DNA of 13,022 nucleotides from Pleurotus djamor (GCA_029747585.1 JAPEVF010001170.1:1-13022), one strand, 5' to 3'; shown: positions 1 through 9,301, numbered from the stretch's first letter. Notes: generated from the sequence alone by a model not told the origin. A program made the numbers and translations.

Positions 1-1230
1 CGACCCAGGTGGAGGAAACCAAAACGCGGCGTCATAAGGTGCGCTCTTGTGGAAAGAGAGGAAGACTGGATGTAAGAGGACATCCATATGGTAAAAAAGC
101 TTGGGCTCAGTCGCAAGCAAGTCCAACATCTCCTCGTTAGAGATTGAGGTTCCAAGCAAGTTCATGGTAGAAATGGTGGGATTTGCCGTCAACATTTTCT
201 TTATAGTGTCGATCGTGGCCTGCGTATTCGAAAGGTTGACTGACTTGAGCTTCGTGAAATTCACGAGGAGGGACGTGAGTTCAGCGGGGTTTCGCACCCA
301 TCCAGACAGGTCGAAGACCTCTCTGCTTGGATTCGCCACCAGCAACTTGGTAAACAACGATAGTTTAGCATGGGTAAGCTCGTCCTTGCGTCCCAAGGCG
401 ACCAAGATTTGGTCGGCTCTTTCAGGAAACTTCAGAAACATCTCAGCGAGATCGACGTCAATGGATGTCTCCGAAAGTTTTGGGGTGAGACCGCTATGAA
501 CGGCTTCCACAGTCTGGGTCTGGGAGGGCGGCCGCCATCCTTTCCGATATTCGCGAGGCCATACTTCGGAGAGGATGTCCCAAGTGAGCAAGGGAACACC
601 GGCCATGGAATCAATTGTTTTGCGTAGATCCAATCTATCGAAGTCGCCCAGCCCTTCCGGAGCCTCTGGATAGTATATCTTGAGGTACTCTTCTGCGGAG
701 AGAGCGCGTGGTTGCTGGATGACACAGTGGCAGTATGCGGGGTTGCTTAGATCAGAAACATCGATGATAGTGATGCCGTCGTCATTAGCTGCAAAACCTA
801 TAAGTCAGAGACGAGATTAGGCGTATCCAACAGCTCACTAACATTGCGACCAGCTCCCTCGACTACTTCCGATGAGGTTGGGCTCGACGGAATGCCCACT
901 CAAGTAGTGGGGTTCCTCAACCTCGACCTTGAAACTCCAAGCCATGGCAAGAACGTACATGAGGTACGGGCAAGGAATCTGGGGTAGGACAGGCTTAACT
1001 CTGCTCTTTAGGTTATACTTTCCCTGGATAGCGTTGATCTCGTATCGAATGATTTCAGCATTCTGCGGTTGATTGACAAGGTCGATGAACCGACGAGTGG
1101 CCTGTACCGGGAGTCGAGCCAAGCACCACTGGTTGTGAAAGCCACCTAGTGACTGATACTGAGGCTTTCCATCGGTTGAGCCATGAGGGACAACTTTGGC
1201 AATGAGGTAAACTTGATGTTGCTGTCCCAT
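1..1230 (-). CDS. Leucine-rich tandem paralogue A, 3' part cut by window edge
   Basis: Partial gene with 392 residues visible. Exon 1 is 1230-843 from an ATG. The intron (842-789) has a GTTAGT donor and a TTGCAG acceptor, and exon 2 runs from 788 off the left edge with no stop. The N-terminal part (HQVYLIAKVVPHGST..., then PCPYLMYVLAMAW near residue 100) is conserved with the neighbour at 1795-3736. Exon 2 opens with an NDDGITIIDVSD motif. Residues about 285-392 are leucine-rich, with units such as LKSVNLSNTQATID and ISTMNLLGTSIS, suggesting a short LRR-like array and possibly protein binding. No signal peptide or membrane segment is seen. The intron has the same position and phase (1) as in the neighbour, which supports the model. 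I recall similar uncharacterised proteins in Agaricomycetes; the function is unknown. Confidence 0.8.
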
Positions 1231-1794
1231 GGTGGCGATAGCGAGAGCCAGAGAGGGGGGGCAAAACTATGGTGAAAGTCCTCATGGGCACCCATTTATC
1301 CGATGCTCCAGCTTATTCCTTGATGGCTTCTGCGATAGAGAGAGCCTGACTGACACGGGAAAGGAACAATGATGTACAAAGATTACCCCCGTCCAACGCA
1401 TCTGTGGGTCCCAAGTCTCACTCTCTTAGGAGAATCACAGGGGAAGTGACCGAAGATGGCAAGCACCTTTCAGGAGTTTGGCGTGATCTGGCCCTTCGGT
1501 TGGTCCTTGTCCGAGTGTCATGCAGCCTAGCGCTTCCATGACATTGTCAGCGGGGGTAACCAAAAGCAGATGGCTGAACGTAGTCCTGCCGAAGGGAAGG
1601 GAGAAGGGACTATGGGTGCTTGAATAAAATAGGTGACAGAGTATTACAGGGGCTACTCTATAGGGCTGAGTCAAGTGAGAGCTCAGGGTGTTAAGTCGAC
1701 TCAACGAGTATAGAGAGAAGCTCTCACAAGGATTGTTCATAGAGACTGTGATACTCAGATAGGCTGAGTAGCTGTTTATATACTTGTACGAACG
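1231..1794. other. Spacer: promoter of paralogue A and 3' end of paralogue B
   Basis: These 564 bases hold no convincing gene; the open frame on the minus strand at 1435-1740 has low-complexity Ser/Leu/Pro composition. The part at about 1290-1430 resembles the upstream DNA of the neighbouring paralogue. A TGAGTCA (Gcn4/AP-1-type) heptamer lies at 1667-1673. An inverted repeat pairs 1675-1683 with 1719-1727, and a near-palindrome lies inside it at 1690-1705. The last 50 bases or so before 1795 are presumably 3' UTR of the gene at 1795-3736. Confidence 0.6.
1291..1300 (-). promoter_or_regulatory. TATA-like element of paralogue A
   Basis: On the minus strand this reads GATAAATGGG, about 60 bases upstream of the ATG at 1230. 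The matching place in the paralogue carries GATAAATAGG, so the element is conserved between the two promoters. A role as TATA element is inferred from position and sequence only. Confidence 0.4.
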
Positions 1795-3736
1795 CTACGG
1801 GGCCCAAGATCTCATATAAGCTCCCTCGAACAGTGCAAGACTCGTAATGACGATATGTTCGAATTTCTCGAATTCATCGGCATCCATACGCTTCAAGTGC
1901 TTTCGATTTATGAGCTTGATCAATTTGGATATGGATTGCTTGGTGGGAGCAGGCCGTCCTTCTTCAACGAGAAAATCAATGAAATCTTTGACACCCATGC
2001 AGAATTCGCGGTCCAGAGCTGGTATACCATCCGGTCCATTCCTATTAACCATGCGCAGAAAGGCATAGGAGGACCTGGGACTATTCGGCATGATAGCCAA
2101 GACGTACGCTCCCTGCGGGCCAAAGCGGGGGCGATCTCCAGGGATGATGGAGATGAATCTCTCACCCCACTTGCTCCCTTCAGGGCGTGGCCCGTAAGAC
2201 ATACAAGCTGAGGCGAAAAGCCCAAGATGCTGGTCATACGAATCGATAGGTCGATTTCTGAAGGGGGTCAGGTAGTCGGTAAATGCCTGTATGATTCGCT
2301 GAGGTGTGAAGAACGGAAGTGCGGGGAAAGCGCTTCCTGCGAAGATTGATGGAGGATGAGGGAACCAGAATGCGGCATTGTAAGGTGTATAGTCATGGAA
2401 GGAAAGAAAGACGGGGTGTAGCAGGCTATCCATGTGGTAAAAGAGTTTTGGCTCATTGGCAAGCAAGTCCAATATTTCCTTGTCGGAGATAGACGTTCCA
2501 AGAAGGTTCAGGTCGGAAATGGTAGGATTTGCAGTCAAATTCTCCTTTACGACGTCGACCGTGGCCTGTGTATTTGAGAGGTTGACTGACTTGAGATTTT
2601 TGCAATGAAGGAGGAGAGTAGCGAGCTCAGCGTCGGTGAACGTTCTTCCGGAGAGGTCAACAACCTCCGCATCGGGGTCCAGCGGCTTGGTGAGCGGCGG
2701 GAATTCAGTTTTGATGAGGGTGAATTCCCTGTGTCCCGATGGGATCAAAGCTAGGTCAGTCTGTACAGGCGACTCCCCGACTGCTTCAAGGTCCTCCTCC
2801 TTGTCGAGGACCTCTCCGTGAAGTTCATAGTCGGCAGCCAGCAACTTCATCAACCCCGTGAATTCGGCGTCGGTGAATCCCCTGCACCCCAAGAGGGCAA
2901 AAATGGGTTCAAAGTCCTCCTTGACAGCCGTTGTAGTGAGTTCAATGTTAAACGACCTTCTCGTAATCTTGTAGAGGACACTGCTGAGTTTTTGATTAAT
3001 CCCTGCCACAACTTGAGACGGGGGAGTTGGTCGTGATTTGAGGTATTCGAAAGGCCACACTTCGGAGAGGATGTACCGAGTGAGAAGGCGAACACCTCTC
3101 AAGGAATTCATGGATTGTGACAGATAGACTTTGTCGGACTCTTCAAAATTATCCAAGGGTTCTGGGTAGTGGATCTTGATATACTGTTCTCCGGAGACGA
3201 TGCCAGAGTCTCGGATAACATGGCAGTACGCGGGATTGCTTGGGTCCGAAACGTCGATGACAGTGATGCCATTGTCATTTGCTATGCCCGATGATCAACA
3301 CGCAAGTTAGCGTCGACTAAGCAGCATATCTAGGAAACTCACGCTGAGACCAACTCTCTTGATCACTTCCAATGAGATGGGTTTCAACGGAATACCCATT
3401 CAAGTCAGGCAGGAATGTCTCGGCCTCGACGTCAAAGTTCCAGGCCATTGCGAGCACGTACAGAAGGTACGGACAAGGAATCCGGAGGAAGGCAGGATCT
3501 AATCCGTTCTGCTTGCTGTACCTTCCTTGGAGAGCACCGACTTCGAATCGGATAACTGCAGCATTCTGTGGCTGGCTGATAAGGTTGATGAAGCGACGAG
3601 TGCCCTGTACCGGCCTTTGATCATAGCACCGCTGATCATAAAAGCCTCCCAGTGAGCGATACAGGGCCTCTCCGCTGGTCGAGTCATGCGGAATAACTCT
3701 GGCAATGAGGTAAACCTGGTGTCGTTGTCCCAACAT
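1795..3736 (-). CDS. Leucine-rich tandem paralogue B, complete
   Basis: Complete two-exon gene encoding 626 residues. Exon 1 is 3736-3343, the intron is 3342-3282 (GTGAGT donor, CTAAC branch-like motif, CATAG acceptor, phase 1), and exon 2 is 3281-1795 ending in TAG. The N-terminus HQVYLIARVIPHDST matches paralogue A. NDNGITVIDVSD follows the intron. Residues about 340-413 are leucine-rich (EVVDLSG, LKSVNLSNTQATVD, ISDLNLLGTSIS). The C-terminal 180 or so residues lack recognised motifs and look globular, including a basic KLIKLINRKHLKRMD stretch. No signal peptide or membrane segment is seen. Against A, the first 130 residues and residues 361-443 are well conserved, but residues 222-339 are not. 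Function is unknown; an LRR-type interaction role is only inferred. Confidence 0.85.
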
Positions 3737-3785
3737 TATGATAATGCGAAAGGGGGCGGATTTACTCGCAAGGACCTCATAGGTG

Positions 3786-3795
3786 CCTATTTATC
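3786..3795 (-). promoter_or_regulatory. TATA-like element of paralogue B
   Basis: The minus strand reads GATAAATAGG about 50 bases upstream of the ATG at 3736. The sequence and relative position are conserved in paralogue A (1291-1300). Assignment is by position and similarity only. Confidence 0.45.
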
Positions 3796-4142
3796 TGATG
3801 CTTCCACTTGCTACCTGGTGGATGCCGCGATAGAGAAATTTGATTGACGCGAGAAAAGGAACAATGACACAGAGATTGCCCCGTCCAACGATCTGTGGGT
3901 CCGTCGTCCCGCCTCCTTAGGGGCATTACAGGAGATTTGGGCTGCCCCTATTCCTCTGTGACGTGGGTGCTACTTTTGCGTTTCAGGCTCTTGGGGCAGG
4001 AATGGATTTATCTTCAGACGAAATTCCGAGGTTGCCTTTCAAAACAATCCCGAAATACTCTTCAAATGGAGATCCAAGCCTTGGCCGGAGGGAACTTGAG
4101 AAGTTTAATGGTGGCCCCTGACACGAAACGCGTGCTAATTAT

Positions 4143-4148
4143 CACGTG
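4143..4148. promoter_or_regulatory. CACGTG palindrome (E-box type)
   Basis: CACGTG lies about 107 bases upstream of the F-box start codon. In fungi this hexamer is the core bound by bHLH factors such as Cbf1/Pho4-type proteins. A six-base match can occur by chance, so binding is only a possibility. Confidence 0.3.
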
Positions 4149-4254
4149 TGGTTTAGCCATAATCGGAGTACAAAGATCCTTGAGTTTCATGAGTTCTTTT
4201 CTCCTCCCACCATCTTGACCTACCCCAACATCGGCGACGCGATTTCGAAATCTG

Positions 4255-5972
4255 ATGTGCAACACTGTACACCACGAAGACCTTCCGAACGAACTATGGA
4301 TCCACGTATTTGACCTGGTCGAGTCGCCCAATGACCTTATCCACCTTCTGCTCACTTGTCGTCGATTTTACGCAATGGCATTGAGGCCTATCTATCGACG
4401 TATCCAGTGGATTCATCCGGTTCATACCGCGGAGAATCTGTTCGTATGGCAAGGAGGCAACACAGAAGTGGCGTCGTTGAGCGAGGTCCCAAAGTCCCTG
4501 GTCATTGCCCATCACGCGGGTTTGGCAGAGGACGATATCCTGCACACACATCGCATCAGTCAGACGACTGTAACCTTGGTCAATGAACTGACAGCTCACC
4601 AACTTGGATACGAAACTTACCCACAACCCCCACCTCTTCATGTCCTTCTTCCTTCAATGTCAATAGGCATTACAGGATTCCCCTCCGTGGACGCAGACAG
4701 GCCCGGACCGCTCTGCATCTCCAATGCCTTCATGGGCCCAAGAATCACCTCCTTCACCCGCCTCACCGACTTGTCCTTCTTCGACTCGTCGATTCCCGAG
4801 TCCGTCTATCACACCATATTTTCGTTGCCACAACTACGTCGCCTTTCCATTGAATATTGCACATTACCTGCCTTGACCTACACCGATAGCATGCTCTCGT
4901 CTTTCGCCAACCTTCCCATCACCGATCTGACGCTGAGATGCTTCAGCTACATGTATAATCGGCGCGATATGATGCACATGCTCTTAACGCCATATCTTCT
5001 GTGTACCGCCTCCAACATCAGGACTATGAAAATTGACTGGACCCGTAAATCCGCCCTCTTCTTCGCCCACACGGACAATGCGATAGGGTATGAATACACC
5101 CTCTCAACGAAGCTGACCGAGGTTGACATTCGGATGCCACACGAACACCTGTGGCCGAAGCAAGACAACCTTTCGCGCAGACTATATACTGACGCGCTTG
5201 CTTTGTTCCTCTTCCAAATGCCCACGATTACTAAACTCACTTTGACCAACAAGCTGCACGCTTTCCATATCTCTGCAGCCGCCCTTCCTCGGCTCACACA
5301 CCTCTCGGCTCCGTTGTCGGCGGTTTACGCCCTCCTCGGAAGGCCGCTGACCCACGTTCACGTATCCGATGTTATGCGGTACCACCAGCCATTCACCGCT
5401 TGCATCGAGGCCCTTGCCAATTCTTGTCCTCAATTGCAAAGTCTGGGATTCCTCCTTCCCGCATGGGAGGATGAGATCCTGTACGTGATCTCAGACAAGT
5501 TCTCCAACTTACGAGAACTGTGCATGACTTATGTGGTGAATAATCCAACTGAGGTTTGTCTGGGTGTTTGNTTTTTTGGTATGACTTATACTCATTCGTC
5601 TATTAGTACACGCTACTCAGTATGGCGCATCGATTCCTCTTCAACTTCCCCAAACTTGAGACAGTTCGTGTCTTCAAACCGGTGCTCCTCCGCGAGATTA
5701 ACCAACATATGGGCCAATCTCGTCACTTGGATCGTGAAATCTATACGATCCACGATGACAGTCTGGGGCCTGGTGCCGCAGACGAGGAGGATGTGAAAGA
5801 GTTGATCATGACATGGAAGAAGCCATGTCCGACATTGAAAGAGATTCAGTTTGAGTACAAAAGTGTTTGGAAGAAAAGCCCTGACGGATCGGGGTGGGTG
5901 AAGAAGTCGTTGAATGATACGTTGTTGAAAGTGACTGAGGCAATGGAGTTGAAGTGGGGGTTGGCATCTTGA
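4255..5972 (+). CDS. F-box protein with leucine-rich C-terminal region
   Basis: Two exons, 4255-5553 and 5607-5972, encode 554 residues. The 53-base intron (5554-5606, GTTTGT donor, ATTAG acceptor, phase 0) contains the undetermined base at 5571. Reading through it would give a false frame ending at 5796, whereas splicing joins ...NPTE to YTLLSMAHRF... and continues to TGA. Residues 9-53 match an F-box: DLPNELWIHVFDLV, then LIHLLLTCRRFYAMALRPIYRRIQW. F-box proteins normally bind Skp1 in SCF ubiquitin ligases and choose substrates with their C-terminal part. Here that part has degenerate leucine-rich units (RLTDLSFFDSSI, LRRLSIEYCTL, ITKLTLTNKL, LQSLGFLLPA), as is common for Agaricomycete F-box families. 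The substrate is unknown. Confidence 0.88.
5571..5571. other. Undetermined base in a T run
   Basis: A single n precedes six T's inside the intron of the F-box gene. It is most likely an unresolved homopolymer or polymorphic position and does not affect the predicted protein. Confidence 0.9.
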
Positions 5973-6185
5973 CTGTAATCTGACAGACAAAAAGTATCTA
6001 AGCTGTAGGTGCTACGAGATTGAAGTTATTTTGTATGTAACATCATTACTCTGTGTTTCGCATCTGTATACGTGTTGTACAATCTCATCGTGTCCGCGTT
6101 GGTTTGACGGCCTACACAGTTTCGGAGCCCCTGGACGAGGATGAAGTGCGCCAGCGCCTCACAAACCTCAATTTCAACTCTCACC

Positions 6186-8396
6186 ATGTCGAGCTTTGCA
6201 GAATTGCGAACTTCAAGGAAGGGGAAAGAGTCCAAATCGTACGTAGCACCCAAGATCGCGTCAGGTGCCTCACCGGAGCCTTTGTCTTTGCCCTCGAACG
6301 ATCAGGACTTTGCCCCGCAGTTATACTCGTGTCTCCCAAACACCTTAGAAATCCGCAAAACGGAGGAGGATGGCAGAGGGTTATGGGCGAAGTGTCCTGT
6401 ATATCCGGGTTAGTGCAATCCTTCTTTGTCCTTCATCGAGTCTGATCTTGAAGCAGGAACCACGCTACTTGCGTGTAAACCACACATCACCGTCCTTTCG
6501 AGCCAACATCTATCCGATTATTGTTCTGCTTGTTTCGGCCCTTCCGGCTCTCAAAGGCTACAAAGATGCACTTTGTGTAGGGCTGTATGGTACTGCAGCT
6601 CAGTAAGTCTCTTGCCGTCTTCTGACTTTTGGTTGCTGAACCTTTGAACTTAGGATTGCCAACAACGAGATTGGTCTCTTCACAAGACGGAGTGTAAAGC
6701 CTTGAGAGAGTGGGCTGCGGCAGCCCCATCGGAGGACGTCTCTATCCCAAGCGATGCGATTCGATGCTTAGGAAGATTGCTGTGGAAAAGACAGAAAGTT
6801 GGCCCCACGAAAAGCTGGGTGAGTACTCCTTTCCTCGGCTCAAAACAATGCTTAACGGTTGAAAACCAACGTAGACGATGGAAGTGGATGCCATGATATC
6901 GCGTCGGTATTCTATCCATGCTTGCTCTCGAACTACGCTGATGTGTAATTTTTAGACCGCTCTGGTTCAATGTCTCCCTCAGCTATTGAATCTCATACCC
7001 ACTTAGCTCATTCCCTTGTGCGCTACCTGGGCGTATCATCCCCAGAGGAATTGTCCACTTTTGGAATCACCTCTGCTGGTGGTCTTGTCGATATCCTATC
7101 CCGAGTACGTGACCACTTCGAGCATTATATGTCTCTCTTACACGTAATTGATAGTTCACAACAAATGCCTTTAACGTCTCTTCACCTTCTTTAGAACCAA
7201 TTGGCGTCTGCGTTTCGCCACCCGTTGCTCTGATCAACCACTCGTGCGATCCGAATGCAGTCATAGTATTCCCTCGTGTCAGTGATTCGCCAGACAAAGA
7301 GCCACAAATGCAGATTATTGCCATCCGACCTATATCCGCTGGCGAAGAGGTCAGAAACGTTCTTGCCTATCACTGTGAATGTCTCATCAAGTCAAATCAG
7401 GTGTTGACCGCTTACATCGACACCAGGGTGCCCAAGTCGATGAGACAAGCAGCACTGCAACAGACGTACAATTTCACTTGCAAGTGCAAGTTGTGTTCAA
7501 TCGATGGTGTCGACCCACGAGCCGCCATGTGGTGTCCCAAATCTTGTGGCGGGATTTGCCCTCTGCCAATCAGCGGTAATCATTTTCCATGTTGAAGATT
7601 ATGGTTGACCTCATTGTAATTCAAGACAATGACATCGTCCGCTGCAACAAATGCAACGCTGTAGTAAAATCCACCGAGGCTGTCAACGACGCTGTTCGTG
7701 TCAGTCAAGAGGGTCTAGACAAAGCTACGGCGCTTGAAGTCAAAGGTGTGTCATATACCCAATCACAAAACCCTTGCAACCTTCTGAATATCCTTCCCAG
7801 ACCCGGAGAAGTCCCAACAGCTCGTCAACAATCTCATTCCGATATTAGTCTCCGCTGGCCTTACCCCATCCTCCCACCCTTTGCTAGCGATGTCTCACCT
7901 TCAACAGACACTTCTCATCACCTCGTTCAACGAGAGCTTCAATTCTGAACTCACTACCAGTGAGAAAGAACGGAAAGCCGCGCAAGACGTCCTCAATAAT
8001 GCCATACGCGCTGCTAATCGACATGTCACTGGCTTGGCTTCGGTTCTACACGAAGGTCACCCGATTCGAGCTATTGCCCTTGCTGAGTTGGGTAAATTGC
8101 TTGTGGTGGATGAGCCCGCGCCGAAAGGACCTGATGATCAGAATGGTCACCCATTACCGCAATCTTACGGAGTCGTTCCATCGTACCCTCCCTCCGGACC
8201 ACCACGACTCAAGTTAGCTTACGATACCTTGCTTCAAGCACACAAGGAACTATTAGTAGGGTTTGGAAAGACTAACGAAGGAGGATTGGTTGGTAAAGAC
8301 ATTCGCCAGACTTTGACGGCGATTGAGAAGGAGCTTGGGGTTTGGAAACAAGGAATACGGAACGTCATTGAGGATCAGCCGAGACCATCTAAATAG
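6186..8396 (+). CDS. MYND-finger SET-domain protein (SMYD-like lysine methyltransferase)
   Basis: Nine exons: 6186-6408, 6457-6602, 6654-6818, 6875-6902, 6956-7104, 7155-7349, 7401-7575, 7626-7745 and 7801-8396. Together they encode 598 residues in one frame. The N-terminal SET half has DGRGLWAKC (residues 62-70). A complete MYND zinc finger interrupts it, with ligands C97, C100, C112, C115, C121, C125, H133 and C137. The core follows with SHR (187-189), the NHSCDPNA cofactor/catalytic motif (265-272) and GEEVLTAYID (300-309). The post-SET cysteines are C329, C331 and C334. This split SET-MYND-SET order is the SMYD hallmark, so SAM-dependent lysine methylation of histone or other proteins is expected. 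The C-terminal 220 or so residues look helical. The start at 6186 has a CACCATG context; an in-frame ATG at 6141 would add 15 residues. Confidence 0.93.
6451..6456 (+). other. NAGNAG tandem splice acceptor in the SMYD-like gene
   Basis: The first intron (donor GTTAGT at 6409) ends in AAGCAG. Use of the second AG gives ...VYPGTTLLAC; use of the first gives ...VYPAGTTLLAC. Both keep frame, so one alanine may be optionally included just after the GRGLWA motif. The distal site (CAG) is preferred by consensus and by the family pattern I remember. Confidence 0.6.
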
Positions 8397-8960
8397 CTCG
8401 CAAGCACAGAGTTCTTGCTGCATAATGCCTGAATGGTTTGCTTACTTCCCCTTCGTGTCCATTTAGTGTACATCCTAAGTGCGTTCAACTATCCGCGACC
8501 CAGGAACTGGGCGTCCATGGTCAGCCAGTGCTTCGCAAGAGATAAAATGGAAAGAAACATACTTACATACTACGCACACAACATATACAAAACTAGGCGG
8601 CGCTAGTGAGCGCCAGGGGGATCACCTTGCTTCAGTTTTGCCTTGGCTAGACACAGGGATACAGTTATGGCACGACTTGGCTGCTGACGAGTGACCAATG
8701 TTTCCCATGAAAGCGAAAGTCGAGGCTACGAGTAAAGCGGAAAAGTCAGGCAAAAACAGACACCATTGACCGCAGCGTACGCTTTCACAACAATTTCACA
8801 GACTACCAGTTGCAGGGACGAAAGTTGGAATACGTGATCATAGATTTGACACAACCCAAAGACAGTGCACAATGTATATGTAGCTCTGCCCAGATCAAGG
8901 GGAAGCAACACAATAGGTCTTCTACAAAAGGTAGATCAACAGCTACCAGTACTAACAAAA
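8397..8960. other. Spacer, probably convergent 3' UTRs
   Basis: These 564 bases follow the SMYD-like stop codon and precede the 3' end of the tentative minus-strand gene at 8961-9301. I see no supported coding region. Open frames at 8479-8694 (+) and 8726-8911 (-) lack domain character or splice support. A short GC hairpin lies at 8599-8614. Confidence 0.5.
8599..8614. repeat. Short perfect hairpin
   Basis: GGCGCT and AGCGCC form a perfect 6-bp stem around the loop AGTG. It lies about 200 bases after the SMYD-like stop codon, so it could fall in the 3' UTR. A functional role is not shown. Confidence 0.3.
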
Positions 8961-9301
8961 CTACTTAACAGCGGCGGCAAGGAAGACGATGTTGTTTCCT
9001 GCGCCATCAGTGTTGGTCTTGGCATCATCCACGACAACGGCCACAGCCCAACAAGAGACCCCTTGGGAAGAATGCGAGCGGGAAGGCGGCCTTGTAGAGG
9101 CTCGAGAGGAATCACCAAGCAATTCATAGAGGTACGAGCGCGGTCAACGTCAGCCTGAGTGCGCCCGATGTATGGGATCCCTGAAAGCCAACGAAAAGCT
9201 TGCGGCACTACCTAACAAAGAGATAACGCGAGAGGACGTACACTTAGAGGTACTGACTTCGTGGACTTACAAAGAGCAAAGTACACAACATAAAAATGCA
9301 T
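8961..9301 (-). CDS. Tentative three-exon micro-gene, 58 aa, unidentified
   Basis: Proposed exons are 9301-9271 (from ATG), 9180-9136 and 9061-8961 (TAG). The donors are GTAAGT and GTACCT, the acceptors are TTTCAG and CCCAAG, and both junctions are phase 1. The last exon is the best evidence: it encodes AVAVVVDDAKTNTDGAG followed by NNIVFLAAAVK and stop. Its codons are strongly C/T-ending (GTC, GCC, AAG, ACC, AAC, ATC, TTC), as in highly expressed fungal genes. Exon 2 (IPYIGRTQADVDRA) also has coding-like codons. The first exon is the weakest part. An alternative frame there reads as a hydrophobic stretch (PLMIIIGCIFMLCTLLF) ending at the same donor but fits the wrong phase. A GATAAAT box lies about 145 bases upstream (9446-9452, minus). 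I do not recognise the family; it could also be a remnant of a larger gene. Confidence 0.33.

Larger units (their letters stand above)
3737..4254. promoter_or_regulatory. Divergent promoter region between paralogue B and the F-box gene
   Basis: The 518-base spacer separates two start codons facing away from each other, so it must carry both promoters. The side near 3785-3922 is shared with the upstream region of paralogue A, including an identical 13-mer at 3855-3867 and two 12-mers at 3879-3890 and 3891-3902. An AGGGG (STRE-like) core lies at 3917-3921 but not in copy A. The side near the F-box gene carries a CACGTG palindrome. No coding region is supported here. Confidence 0.6.

Noticed and set aside
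1435..1740. Open frame in the spacer between the paralogues
   Set aside because: Ser/Pro/Leu-rich composition, no ATG-based family similarity and location in the promoter region of paralogue A.
4255..5796. Single uninterrupted F-box reading frame of 513 residues
   Set aside because: It reads through the N-containing intron and then in a wrong frame; removal of 5554-5606 joins two segments with consistent leucine-rich character and ends at 5972.
6141..6185. Upstream in-frame ATG of the SMYD-like gene
   Set aside because: The ATG at 6186 has a better context (CACCATG) and gives an N-terminus (MSSFAELRTSRK) like those I remember for relatives; the upstream start cannot be fully excluded.
6053..6445. 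Open frame overlapping the first exon of the SMYD-like gene
   Set aside because: It starts at a non-ATG codon, overlaps the SET-coding exon in another frame and shows no recognisable domain.
8479..8911. Open frames 8479-8694 (+) and 8726-8911 (-)
   Set aside because: Short, no domain, no splice continuation; more likely chance open frames in 3' UTR sequence.
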